Source of the DNA: Fratercula arctica
Lineage: Eukaryota; Chordata; Aves; Charadriiformes; Alcidae
Length of the DNA stretch: 64,000 nucleotides
Assembly: GCA_947846985.1 (NCBI GenBank)
Contig: CANTUZ010000006.1
Span: forward strand, 46,498,707-46,562,706
Direction of reading: 5' to 3'
A program made the position numbers and the translations under genes. The number at the start of each line of letters is the position of its first letter. Position 1 is the first letter of the stretch. The notes below the pieces were generated by a model. It saw nothing but the letters and a program-made list of their open reading frames with translations, made no database searches and was not told the DNA's origin. Positions 1-12,059 of the stretch are shown in pieces.

Positions 1-679
1 CTCTGGGAAAACCTTCACATTAATTTAAAAAAAAAAAAAAAATGCTGCCCAAATAAAGTTTCTTTCACATTGTCCCCCATTGTTAAGGAAACTTATGATT
101 TGCTCAATATATTTTACTACTTTCACCACACTTTTCTTTCCACAGAGTCCCTGGCTGCTCTGCAACAAGCCGTGCCTTTCCTCCCCAGCGGGGAGGTGTG
201 CCAGGGCTGCTCTGCCACCTTTAAGGTGCTGAGAAATTTTTGGTAGGAGCCCCATAATTACAACTTCGCCTATAGCCATCTCTGCTGGCTTGCACAGCGA
301 GTGCTGGGAGCAGACTTGTGGGTGCTGTTACATCACAGGGGTTGCTGGCGTTACATCAGGAAGCGATTTGGCAGCATCTATCACACCTGTCTGGGAAATT
401 TGGGCTCTTGCTGCTCAGTCCCTGATGGAAGAGGTGCCAGGGCTGCCCCAGGGGTGAAGAGCTGGTAGAGGCCAGGACGCACCCCAGGGCAGATGTTCCC
501 ACACCCCTCACCCTGGGACAAGGTGGCAAGAGACCGGAGACATCACCAGGAGTCCCCTAGCCATCACCATCTCTTATGTTTGCCACCAACCACAAAAAAA
601 TAAAAAAAGTTCATCTATTAGAAAAACACCCAAAGCAAAACAAACCAGCAAAGCCTGCAGTCTGCTCATCTTGTGTCAG

Positions 680-938
680 GGACAGTTCTAGAGCCAACCT
701 ATGTGATATTAGGAAAAATTGCTTCACCGAAAGCATTATCAAACATTGGAACAGGCTGCCCAGGGCAGTGGTGGAATCACCGTCCCTGGAGGTATTATAA
801 AACCGGGCAGACGTGGTGCTGAGGGACATGGTTTAGTGGTCATTTTGTCGGTGATAGGTTGATGGTTGGACATGATGATCTGAAAGGTCCCTTCCAACCT
901 AGACGATTCTATGATTCTACTCTATTCTGTTCTATGAT
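680..938 (+). repeat. CR1 LINE 3' fragment
   Basis: The forward strand reads through the end of the CR1 reverse-transcriptase frame (KHWNRLPRAVVESPSLEV around 745-797). It then runs into the CR1 3' UTR with 'GGTCCCTTCCAACCTAGACG' and ends in degenerate ATTCTATGATTCTA 8-mer-type repeats at 905-938. This is the usual 5'-truncated CR1 form in birds. It is broken by base changes and is not a functional gene. Confidence 0.93.
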
Positions 939-942
939 ATTG

Positions 943-1689
943 GGGCAGAAGGTGAATGTGAGGTTTCCATTCCCCTCGCAACACTCCTCTTGATCTTTTC
1001 TTGAGCAATTCTCTGAGATAGCCCAGGATAACACCCAAAAGTTCCAGCAGAAAGCATCACCTCCAGGCATTGGTACATGCTGGGAGGAGGGCTGCCACGG
1101 GGTTAGGCACTGGGGTGGGACTGGGGCCGCCTGGGCTCCCTGCCTCGCTTGCCCGAGGATTTCCTGGGCTCCTCAGCGCCCAGCAGACTCTTTTACCTTC
1201 AACATACCTTTGTGCCCTGGCGAGAAGCTTGCTAAAGACCACCACTGGCACATGCGGAGAGGATTTGTTACCCAAATAATGCGTTTTGTTGGATTTTCTG
1301 AGTCTTTTGAAAGCCTCAATAATTTAAAGGCCAGCCACCCCGAAACCCCTCACCAACACCTCAGCATTCATTTCCCTTTTGCACACCTATTCCTCAAAAT
1401 GACCAAATTTTTATGTTAATTTTAAAAACAATCTGCAAAGTTTCTTATTAATCTTTTGCCACCAAACTAAAGCATTCCCTTCCCCAAACAGTGTCATAAT
1501 GGAAACAACTTGGAGACCGAGTGGTGCATCTAGAGACCCTGAGGGCTCCCATATGCCAGTGGTTGTGCGTTTTCCCTTCCTTTCTTAAGCTGGGGTTTGA
1601 GATTTCAGTTATTCTGCAAACAAGACCCAAGAGAGACACAATTAGACTCCCCTGGAGACTGACCCCTTATAGTGCCCACCTGTAGCCGG
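943..1689. other. Unassigned intronic sequence
   Basis: A moderately GC-rich patch at 1060-1240 is followed by ordinary mixed sequence. Short overlapping open frames on both strands, 60-72 codons, have no recognisable homology. No repeat was recognised. Confidence 0.5.
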
Positions 1690-2330
1690 ACCCAGATAGC
1701 ATCCCAGTGCAATGAATTAGCACTCTAAGCTGATTAGAGCAGCTCTGCACAACTCTATTTTATTGACACAATGAAGAGAGGACAGAAAAGGGCCTGAAAT
1801 GAGAAAATCATTTCCATGCTGACTGAATTAAAAGAACAAAAGAGCTCCTTGCAGTTGCAGCATTCAATTTGTCGGAAAAAAAGGAAGCCACTTAATGGAT
1901 CACAATAGATCTGAGCAGACAGATGAAATTTAAAACTTCAGCATGAGTGCGATTACCAGCTAAACATATTCTCAATCATTTCCTCCATATGCATAATTTA
2001 GTGGGCTTGTTTACTTCGGAGTTTTTGTGCAAAAACACCGCGTGAGATGTTATCTCCTAAGCGTCTTTGCATCCCATTTTTCAGAATCAGGGAAGGTGGT
2101 TGCGTTGTCTGGCAATCCATTTCGCTGTAACACAAATTGCACTAAATTGTGGCTGGGGTACATTTCCCTTTCTCCCCTGCTTCTAGAAGTAAATTAATAT
2201 TTTCAGTATACGGAAACAAATAACGCAAGATCATCTTATTCAAAAGGAGACCTAAATTGATTATAAATCACATGCATTGTTCTGCTCTGCTTAGAAGAGA
2301 ATGAATGTACCACAACTCGTATTCTAGCAA
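1690..2330. promoter_or_regulatory. Candidate conserved noncoding block
   Basis: About 640 bases of repeat-free, AT-rich but non-monotonous sequence. It includes an octamer/POU-like ATGCATAAT at 1989-1997 and several ATTA/TAAT cores. It lacks an open frame and has the look of a developmental enhancer inside a transcription-factor gene. Conservation cannot be assessed here. Confidence 0.28.
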
Positions 2331-3079
2331 AATATATTAGTTTGTGCCACTATAAGCAGCCTTCTCATTAAATTTAGGCTTAAACTAACAATAATAAGCC
2401 AAGAACACAGACTATTAAAGAGGTTCCTGTGAATGATATATATAATTACTTACAAAACAGATATGCAATTTACTTTAGTGTTTTCAAATCAAAATCTACT
2501 TGCCTGTATGAGGAAATATACCTTTAAATTAAACTTGTGAAATAAATTGAAAACATCAGTATCTTAGGCTCCCTGTTCTCTAATTATGTAAAAACTTGAA
2601 CACAACGCAGTCTTAATTCAAAAGTGAAAATCAGTTGCATGTGTAAAAATATTCAAGTTTCCCAGTATATATATATATTTTCTAAGTAATGAAGTATTAA
2701 AACAAGAAAATACTGAGCACAGTCCGAGGAGTGTGTCAGCATATAAATAACATAACTTCACTGCAGATTCCTTGAAACTTAAAAATTTAAGATCATGCAA
2801 AACGAGGCCCTTCTTTTTCTACTCAAAATTTTAAAAGCTTGTATCTTGTTACAATATTTACAAATCAAATCTCTCTTGCAGACCCAAAATTTGCTTCAAA
2901 AGTCATTTTCTGAGCCTCATTATGGCTTCAGAGCACCTGAATTCATCTCGTTTGCATCCATTTGTCCAGACACATATTTTTATTTTCTGAGCATGTTTTA
3001 ACCGGTTCACTTGACATCCCTTTTACTGTTCAGTTTGTAATTTTACCAAGTTGTATGCATCTATTTCTGAGGTTAAAAG

Positions 3080-3128
3080 ACAAAAAAAAAACCAAAACAA
3101 ACCAAAAAAACCCTAACACCCAAAAAAA
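3080..3128 (+). repeat. A-rich low-complexity tract
   Basis: Runs of A broken by CC and C (CAAAAAAAAAACCAAAACAA and similar). No tail signal or target duplication is seen. Confidence 0.85.
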
Positions 3129-3405
3129 CATTGAAGGAATTACAATTGCTCATGAACCCCCTATTTTGAAGCTGACGCCCCGCTAAAGAGAAAGCCGAGT
3201 ACTGGTAGGATTCCCTTCTGCTGGCTGCTATTACCGATTTGACTAAGCATTTCACGGGGGTAAATACCCAAATCATTCGGGGAATGACTGACACGCTATG
3301 ACATGTGGTTAACAGCCTTACCATGCACGCGCTTTGCTTTCAGAAATTTTACCGATGCCAACGTAACCTTCCAAATATTTCAGATGATAATTTCCCCCCA
3401 CTCTT

Positions 3406-3477
3406 AAAAAAAAAAAAAAAAAAAAAACAAAACAAAAAAAAACCCCAAACAAACAAAAAAACAAACCAAAAAAAAAC
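3406..3477 (+). repeat. A22 run and A/C-rich tract
   Basis: Twenty-two As from 3406 to 3427 are followed by CAAAA/CAAAC-type degenerate repeats to 3477. A 10-base C-run sits shortly downstream at 3541-3550. Confidence 0.9.
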
Positions 3478-4260
3478 CTTTTACAGCCATGTCTAAACCA
3501 TTCAAAGGATTCCTGACTGGAAAGATTACTGTAACTATTTCCCCCCCCCCAATTGATTGTACTAAGAGTTTTCTATATATATAAAAAAAAAAGCAAGCCA
3601 TGTATAAAGCTTTGGGATATTTTAGCAAACTCAACGTAGTGTAACTTTGCTGACAGCTTGTCACATTTCACTGACTGTCTGTCTGGGATCCTGCGATAAC
3701 ATCTGCATTCACTCAGGGCGAGAGCTTACCCTAAGACAAAAAAGTGAGTCCTGCCACATAATGCTCCATCATTCTGTCAGTTCTGACATGGCATCTGAAT
3801 TTTTTTGAATCACTAAACACTTTTGGGACTCTGGTCCTTATTATCTTTCCTTAGTTTCTATACTCGCTCGGCAATGCTGAAAAATGTAAAATGTGCAAAC
3901 AAGGTAGTGGACGGCCCGGGCTTTTTGTCGTCTAATCCTCAGCCCCTCATTCATGCTCACTGTTAATCTCTTAAGACATTATAAAACTGTTAGACAAAGA
4001 AACGTGAATACCTCTGCTTCTCAGCAGAATGGGAGGAAACCAAGGAAAATCTGGATCATGCTAAGCTTTTCTTTTCACCACAAAAATGGTAACTTAAACC
4101 TGTTGCATCAAATTATTTATAATTCCCAACACTAAGGCTTTTTTTTTTTTTTTTCTTTTTCTTCTTCTTCAGCACTACAGAGCGAGCCTGGCAATATCAC
4201 AGGAGAGGGAACGCTACTGCCAAATTTTCCAAACACATCAAATGTGTCTGTCGCACATAA

Positions 4261-4285
4261 AAAAAAAATATATATATATATAAAA
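4261..4285 (+). repeat. A-run plus (TA)n
   Basis: Eight or more As, then about seven TA units and more As. It is a short AT microsatellite. Confidence 0.85.
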
Positions 4286-4406
4286 AGCCCATCAGAATCG
4301 AGCAAATTGGGTTTTAGTCCCGCCGCTGCTTAATGTTCTGCATGGCACACAGCTCAGAGTCCTGCTCGAGACCCATTTTGGGGAATTTCTTTGCTGCGGA
4401 AGAACC

Positions 4407-4448
4407 GGGGGCTGGTGGCGGCGGGTTTGATGGGGGGGGTTTGGGGGG
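4407..4448 (+). other. Potential G-quadruplex
   Basis: Four G-runs (5, 3, 8 and 6 Gs at 4407-4411, 4423-4425, 4432-4439 and 4443-4448) are separated by loops of 11, 6 and 3 bases. They lie in the most GC-rich part of the first 9 kb. The Gs are on the MECOM template strand. Whether it folds is unknown. Confidence 0.5.
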
Positions 4449-5129
4449 AATCCCGGATGGGTACGGCACCAGTGCCACCGGGCTAGCTGGAGGCTTCCTG
4501 GCTGGATGGGACGAGGCCCCGTTTCCCATCAATCCAGCTCTGTTTGGAGCCCTCTGCTATTTCAGGTCATCGTTTCACTCCTCCCGACTCCCACTGCTTC
4601 GGGGGCAATTAGCATGGGGACAAAAGCCGCCCAAGCACCTATTCTAAACCCATTCAAACTCAAGCCCACTAAAAAAATCACACCTGAAATGATACTGTTG
4701 CAATCAGCTGAATTCTGTTCAGGGATGCTGGGGCTGAAAACCAGAATTTTCATCTTCTACTCGTGCATTGCTGTCACGGGTGGCGGGAGCAGATAGTCAA
4801 GTCTTAAAAATGCTCCAGAAGCACAAAAGGATTTAAATGCAAATGCCAAAGAAGTCACACGTACCGAGTCGAATCCTTACCACGAGGGTTTCTTTACACA
4901 CACAGCAGCTTCTGTTAAAGTCGTAATTTTCAAATAATTATTTAAACTAGTGTAAAAACAGAGCATCGTTATTTCTGCCTAAACCACATGTTTTATTCAG
5001 CTTTTCTTGCATGAGTGGGAGGGAACAGACTTTGAGGACAGAAGCTGAGACGATGCCATTTTCCACAGCAACGCTAGCCATCAAATTTGGGAGATGATTT
5101 AAGAAAAATCAACTTTTGAAATGAAAGAG

Positions 5130-5760
5130 GGGAGCCCCGTACTGGTGGGGCTTGAGCTGCTTTGCCAAGGGCAACGGTGGTGACATTTCAAGCAGAGGAA
5201 AGAGTACGGAGCAAGGTACGGGCAGATTGTGTCCCTGAGAGCGGTGAAGCACCGAGCCTGGATGGACTGAGGGACGCTGAAAGGCTGACATGAGGAGAGC
5301 AGAGACAGGAAGGGATGAAGCAGAAAATTAAAATATATGCAGACACTCAAAGGCAATCAGAGCCTGGTTAGCAGACTGTACACGGTCAATGCTGGAGGCA
5401 AAGATGACCATCATAGCAGTGACCTGCTGAAATATAAAGTGAGGGAGATGAGGGTGAGATATGAGGGGCAGAGGTGGGCAGGACTGGCAAAGGATGCAGA
5501 AGAGGCTGGGCAGAAGGAAATTACAGGGTTTTACGCAATGCTGAACTAGGATCCCGGCTGGCTGCAAGGTTTTGGGACGACGTGGAGGGCAGTAGCACTG
5601 CTATGGGAGGAGGAGGAAGAGGGTAATAAAGGAAGAAGAGAGAGGTGCACTGCCTGGGGCCAGCTGGTCCAGGGAAATGCACTTTGAGACTGCAGGTCTT
5701 TAGACAAGTAAGAAATAAAAGGCTTCTTCTCATAGTGTTAACTGGGGGGAAATTGTAAGT
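5130..5760 (+). other. Purine-rich stretch
   Basis: The plus strand is strongly G/A-rich over about 600 bases (for example GGGAGATGAGGGTGAGATAT and GGGAGGAGGAGGAAGAGGGT), so the MECOM transcript sense strand is pyrimidine-rich. There is no simple period. Open frames up to 95 codons occur on the minus strand only because C/T-rich DNA rarely makes stops. Confidence 0.55.
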
Positions 5761-7049
5761 TATCATCCTCTGTGCAAAAGAGAAGACATATTTGCAAAGG
5801 CACAGCAAGGCACCGCAGCACCATCTTCCTCCGCAGACACAGACAGTTTGGTAGGATCATTTCTGGGATTAGCATTACAGGAAGACAGAAAAACTGGTTT
5901 CTCTCCTCCTTGTTAACTGCTCATTTAGGTGCTTACCCATGTGGGTATTCCAAATAGGTAGACGTCCAGTTAACACTCACAAGAAAAATTACTTCTTCCA
6001 CGTTCACACGCAAATTTTGGCTTCTGCAGAGGTTATCACTAGATGACTGCTTAAAATTTGTCTTTAAAGAATATTTTCTGCAAATATAATAATGCTGAGG
6101 CTTTCCCATACCCAAACTTCCATTTTTCCATCCTGGAGAGATTGACATTTTTACACAAAATAACATTACTGCCATGGTTTTGAAATACCCGCTGCTGCAA
6201 GCAACAGAAATTCTGTGACTGCAAATCTCTTAGAAAACATGAATATCCTGGCTTAGTCTCGACTAAAATACATATATAGTCATTGTTATGCCTTTAGAAA
6301 GGCCATTTACCACTTGAGACCATTTCAAGAAGGTAGGAAGGCATTGAAAGTTCCTCTCAGAAACGCAGAACAGATACGCAGCGGGTCTCCAGCGCAGCGT
6401 GTGAAAACTCACAGAGCGAACACAAGCCCGCGCCGTGCGTGTTGCCAACACACTTCATCAAGTTAAGACTAAGAACAACACTTTGGGAAACCCACTATAC
6501 ACAAGAGCCCCTTTACACCATAGGCTTCACCTGATGAAATGTTACGCCTTTTGTGGGGTCTTTACATCTTTCCACACTGAATGCTAGGACTGCACTTTAA
6601 AAGGAAGGGCTACTTAACATTTGTAATTTTTTTCCAAATTAACGCTTGTTGTATGCGCCAAAGTTAACGCGATCACATAAAATCAGGCTGGATTATGACA
6701 ACCTACGTCTTCACTCCTGTGCATGCCATCTACCGTTCAGCCAGGAAACGTGAGGGCTGTCGCGTCAATAAAATGATAACACACCATATTAATACTCTCT
6801 GGGGTGGAAATACTCTATTAGCCAATTATTGTTTTCTATTCTTTACTTCCAAATAGGTATATTCTTGTACCATTCTGATGAACACATTGCAATCTGCAGG
6901 CTCCAGCAAGCGGGAGTTGCCTTTTTTGTTTTGCTTCTCAAAGTTTAGTGATGTCTTTATTAGACCAAATGCCCAGATTTCAATGGTACCATTAAATCAT
7001 GCGGTGGTTTAAATGCCAAACCTCAGCGCTACATCCTCTGAAGTGCATG

Positions 7050-7560
7050 TGTTCATTTGGGTTAATAAGCGTTTTGCCATACACTAACTCCCGCCTTCAT
7101 TTGCTTCTGTTTAATGATGACCGTCTCCTCCCGCCCACGTGCATGCTCCTCTCCGCTGCTTGTTGAGCCATCAAGACACACCTTTGTTTCATTTAGCATG
7201 CAATTTTCACCTCTGACCCAAGAAACTAGTCTTAGGCTTCCTGAACTTTATTGCCTGTTAATAGACTGCTGGCTCTCTTTTCAGCAGTCATAGAAATGGT
7301 GGAGAGACATTTAATTGAAAAGAGAGACAAAGCTCCAGCCTGAAAGGCAAAGTCAGTAGGGTTTAAAAAAAAAAAAATCCAGAAATAATATATTTGAGGA
7401 GCTTTGGATATTCTTTACAAGTTTGTGCCTCTTTACACAAATAAGAAAGACATCATTGATTTAATTATCTTCCCAGGGAACAATGGTATAATGCTCTGAA
7501 TGGTGCTAAATGATTGATCTGGTAATTCATCTTCTGCTAACAACTATCTATGCGTTTTGT
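7050..7560. promoter_or_regulatory. Candidate regulatory block with a PBX-HOX-type site
   Basis: TGATTGAT at 7511-7518 matches the classic PBX-HOX composite site and is followed by TAATTCATC. Nearby are TTTAATTGAAAAG and TTTAATTATC. The block is unique apart from an A-run near 7365. MECOM is a known target of HOX/MEIS/PBX programmes in blood progenitors; the link to this site is inference. Confidence 0.3.
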
Positions 7561-8299
7561 TTCTCTCCAGTCCTCAGCCCGATGACATTAGCAGCAATGT
7601 CACGGGGCAGTCCTGGGCTTTCATAAAACACCCACAGATGCTCTTTCCTGCCAGTATTTAGGGACACATGGTTATAATTTTGTCTGTATTTCTTTGTCAT
7701 AGATTACTTTTAACTACATCTATTCAATTAAAATAAAAAAAAAGAAAGACACAGCTAGAGCCCATCAGCTTTATATCAAAAGAAGCCTTTTAATGAAATA
7801 GGGAGACTTAATTTTGTAAGTGTTCTGATGAGTGAGAGACACCTTTCCGTTTTTTCAGAAGTTGTCTGTTTGGTGAATAGTTAGGAAAGGACATTATTAC
7901 AGCATAAGGATATTATTGTACACGGAAACACATTATTAAAAGTGATTTATTGTTCTGTGTTAGGAAACTTATAGGAAAAGTCTGATAATATATTAAACTT
8001 GTTTATTATGGACTTCATATAATTTTTGAATAATGCAGCTTTTTCTTTTGACAAGAGCAATAAACTCTGCTGGTATAGACATACGTTGATTATCCCAAGT
8101 CAACTGTGTTGCTTAAAGAAACATGCCCAAACAATCAGCTTTTGACAGCTGCATCTCTTGTTATTTACAATAGCCATCACAGTAATAACTCACCATTTCT
8201 ATATTAATAAGGCAGTGAAATTTATTATGATGGTATTGAAAAGTTATTAAGTACTGCATCCCAAGTGACAAAGTACCACAGCACTGTCACTATCCAAAA

Positions 8300-11200
8300 G
8301 CAGTTGCCCATCCATCACAAAGCTTTCCAGATGGTCCTGCATCTTTATCGCTCCCAGGTTGGTGACATCACCTGTTCACCCACTCAAAATTGATGATGAA
8401 AGCAAACAGATCTATCTTACTTACATTTACCAAATCAATTTAATTTTACAGGCCGTGGCTTAGTGACATATTGACTGTTTTCCTTAATGGCATCTACTGT
8501 ACTTAATGCAAAGAACTCATCTTTGAATCCTGGCTTGCATAATGTGGCATTTCATAATAAATTTTTTATAACATATTTATTTAATGGGAAGAATTATGAC
8601 TGTTTGTCAGTTCTATTAAATGCAATTATTATTCTCTTCAGTACTATCTTTTTTATTTTCCTTTCTGCTGTTGTCTTTCTTAATGGCTAAATTCAATTTA
8701 CAGTTTTTGTCTTCAAAAGGGACATCTGGCATATCTCACAATTCATTTTCTTCACATTTTGATAATCTTACACTCCAATGTCAGCTTTTCTCTCGGTTTA
8801 TTTAGCGCTACTACCTGCTTGGACAAAGGGCTACTGAACTCAAAAAAAAATCTACCTGGGTCACATTTGAGTAAATAACAACCACCTTATTTTGAAGGGG
8901 AATGCAAATTCCAGAAACATCCCCCCAGTTCTGCTCTGAAGAAGATAACAAAACTTCCTTCTCCCCCTCCTACTTCTAAGTCCACTTGACCCTTATGGTT
9001 TCACTCCGCTTCCCTCAGGAGTTAATGCTCCTCCTGATTAAATTAAAACCTCAATGGCTTTGTGGGGAGTACATATGCAGACCTACAGAGAGGTTTCTGT
9101 GGCTTTAGACTGTGCCGTGAAACAGGCGATTTCCTGCCGCCAAGGTCAAGGACAGGGTGGAGCATCCACCATGGGTGGAGAAACAGTCAGTTCTACAGAA
9201 ACCATTTCAGGTTTAATTGAGACAAAGGTGCTGCCTCGCCTTTTTTATGTGAGATTTCACAGCCGTGCCACGCCAGTACCCGCTCAGCCTCCTGCACTGG
9301 CTGATGCTGTTGCATCTTCCCAATGCTGTTGCCACATTGGCTTTGGGATGGCTCAGCGACCCCGTGACCAGCAGCCCCGCTGCCAGAGCCGGCTCAGGAC
9401 AGGGGAGAGCAGCACCTCCCTTCTGGCAGCCGCTAAAGCCTCTCAGCTACCTTGTGTGATACAGTTTTGAAGGTTTTCTGGGAATAGCTCCATTGTAGAG
9501 CCAAAGAGGGAGCTTTGCAGATCTTGTTCCTGCTTCCCTTCCAGTGAGCAGCAGCTTTGCCTGAGCAGGGGAAGGTTGTGGTCTTTGTCCCAAATACAGG
9601 GCGTCACGTCCCACCAGCCTCATGGTGTGAGACTCTGCTTAATCTTGTGTATCAAAGAATTAAGAGAATTGAAGAGTGGAAGTAAGGAACAGTAGAGAAA
9701 GACAACAGTAAACTATTCTGTGTGCTGTCTCCAGGCCCTAACCCTCTTCCATCCACATGAAACAGCCCAAAGGACCAACAGCTCCTTTTTGCTGTCGAAT
9801 ATATTTAATTCGAACTGAATGACAAGTCCACCTGCTCGTATCTTGCTATTCGAGGACCTGGTGTTTGCTCATTTGTAATTATAAACTGCCTGTCCTCTGA
9901 GCAGGGAGAAAGCTGGTGTTAACAGCCAGGTAGCTGGTCGGGGTATACAACTTCCATCGCCTCTTAGAGCCACACTTTGGCTCATGAAGCATCTGCCTAC
10001 CTTGCTACAGGACTCCTATTGCTGCGGTAGCATCTGCCTTGGTCACAGCCTCACCACAAGACACAGATGCAAACAACAGAAGAATTCAGACTGGTACCAC
10101 TAGCAGCACCATAAAGTAATGTCTTTTTCGTACGCAGCTTTCAAGGGGCTGTCTTAAGCACCCTCGCGCACACTCAACCCAGGCAAGATACACGGTAAGA
10201 ACTCCATCCTATGTGGCACCGAACACTATGTCCCCAACGGAGAGCTCAGCGCAGCAGCTAAGCACATGCTTAACTCAAACACCTGGGTAATCCTGTTGAT
10301 GATAAGCCCGTGCCTAAGTGCTTTACTGGATCTCAGCCAGAGCGCTCTATGCCTTGCAAAGCTGAGCTCCGAATGGGATAAAACGTCACCTATGTACTGA
10401 AGGAAAGGTAAGGATGTCACCCCCACCCGCAGCTGCCAGAAGTGGATGATCTTTTAACCTGGGGAAGAACATGCTATCTGCAAAACTAGGTCGGTCTTGT
10501 ATTGATCAAAAAGCACCTCCACCCCCCCCACTATAAAACAAATCACTACTACTTTCATTTCAAGTAACAGAATAACCCACATTCCTAGTCCTGGTTTTTC
10601 CTCAATAATAATTTTGCAAAGGTTCTTGGAGTCCTTATACTGCTGAAACCCATACGCAAGGAGAAAATGTAGGCAAGGAATCTTTCCACTTTCCACCCAC
10701 CTGGTTGAGCATGGAGCTGCTTTGCATGTTTATTTTTTTAAAGATGATTCAAGAAAAAGTCAAGATTTGGTCTGAAAGTCAGCCAAGTGTGAAAAGTGTC
10801 AGACAACAGCATAAAATTAAAGGTTTTTTTATTTAACACCAGGATAAACTCCATATCCCAAAGAAAAATATTCAGAAGTGATGAAGGCTGTTCCTTTAAT
10901 TTTTCCTTTTTTCAAAGGACAATCTACCGCTCTCTCCCAGTGTGATTTCACTGACTACAAGGGAGTTATCTCACCCAGCACCCACGTTGTTTATTAAGAA
11001 TAGCTTAACACCAGTCTTAAGATGTGTGAATCCCATGCCCAGTTATTTAAAAGATGCTACTTTTTGTCCTGTTTTTATAAAAAGAGGCAGATCCTGCTTT
11101 CAACGTTCTGACAAACGTTTTCCAAAGGAGGACCCAAAAACGTGGGATAACATTGATCCACAGAGCAGAATCAGCCAGTAACTCCCGTTGGGTGCGGTGG

Positions 11201-11770
11201 AAGTTTTTGGATGCTAAGAGCAAGAAAACCAGGCTAGCGCTTTAGGCGCTACAAGCTGGATTTGGGAGAAGACACATTAGATTCCAACTCTAAAAGTGTA
11301 TACCTTTACATTTTGTAACTTATTAGTTAGTTTTCATAAAGACAGATGGTACACCTAGAACCCAAAATCTCAAATAAACCTAAATTTAAAATTTAAAAAA
11401 CGCCAAAAGAAAGCCAAAGAGTGCAGAATTTAAACTTAAAATTGCAACTATTCCAGTCCCTATAGATCACATCAATTACTCCAAAACAATTTTTAAGAAG
11501 TTGTCCAGCTTTCCTCAAAGACGTACATCAAAAATGTCAGGGGAGAGGTAAACAAATAGGCAAGCAGCCTCCTAATTTCCATTTAGAAGTAATAGTATCG
11601 AGCATACTCTACCAAATCTGAGATGTTTTTCAGCCTGTCGTGACAAGAAAATATACTCTGCTCTATAAACAGATTATATGCTCCTCTATAAAGCTCTAAA
11701 ATATTTTTTACTTCTGTGACAAGCTTGATTTGTTAGAGTTTACTGCTCCTGTTGTTACCTTCCTAGTAAA
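8300..11770. other. Unassigned intronic sequence
   Basis: AT-rich to about 9050, then a mildly GC-rich patch at 9100-9440 with a 138-codon open frame that I do not recognise. It lacks splice or start context, so I treat it as chance. The remainder is unique-looking with no repeats recognised. Confidence 0.5.
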
Positions 11771-11791
11771 GAAATAAAAGTTTAGCATTAC

Positions 11792-11814
11792 AAAAAAAAA
11801 AAAAAAAAAAAAAA
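11792..11814 (+). repeat. A23 run, preceded by AATAAA
   Basis: The A-run starts 14 bases after AATAAA at 11773-11778, the spacing of a polyadenylated RNA copy. No parent gene could be recognised upstream, and no target-site duplication was found by eye. Confidence 0.85.
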
Positions 11815-12037
11815 GCTGTGAAGAAATTACACCTATGAATGAGACTGAATTTGCTGTAGCAGTGAAAGGGCTGAATGTGAATATCTGACGTACTCCAGAA
11901 GAAGCTGGTCGACGGTAGGTGCATGTGCTTTGGTGACCTAGTCAAAGGCTTTCTTTGAAATACTCTCCCAGTTGTTTTTCATAGCAGGGAATGAACCATG
12001 ATGAAGTCACTAAATTTGTGTTCCCTTGCTTTTGTTT

Positions 12038-12058
12038 AAAAAAAAAAAAAAAAAAAAA
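12038..12058 (+). repeat. A21 run
   Basis: Twenty-one uninterrupted As lie about 225 bases after the A23 run. No AATAAA is close upstream. Confidence 0.9.
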
Positions 12059-12059
12059 T

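Noticed and set aside
680..800. A host gene fragment suggested by KHWNRLPRAVVESPSLEV
   Set aside because: This is the C-terminal end of the CR1 reverse-transcriptase frame, a truncated transposon.
9054..9470. 138-codon plus-strand open frame
   Set aside because: GC-rich chance frame without homology, splice sites or a plausible promoter.
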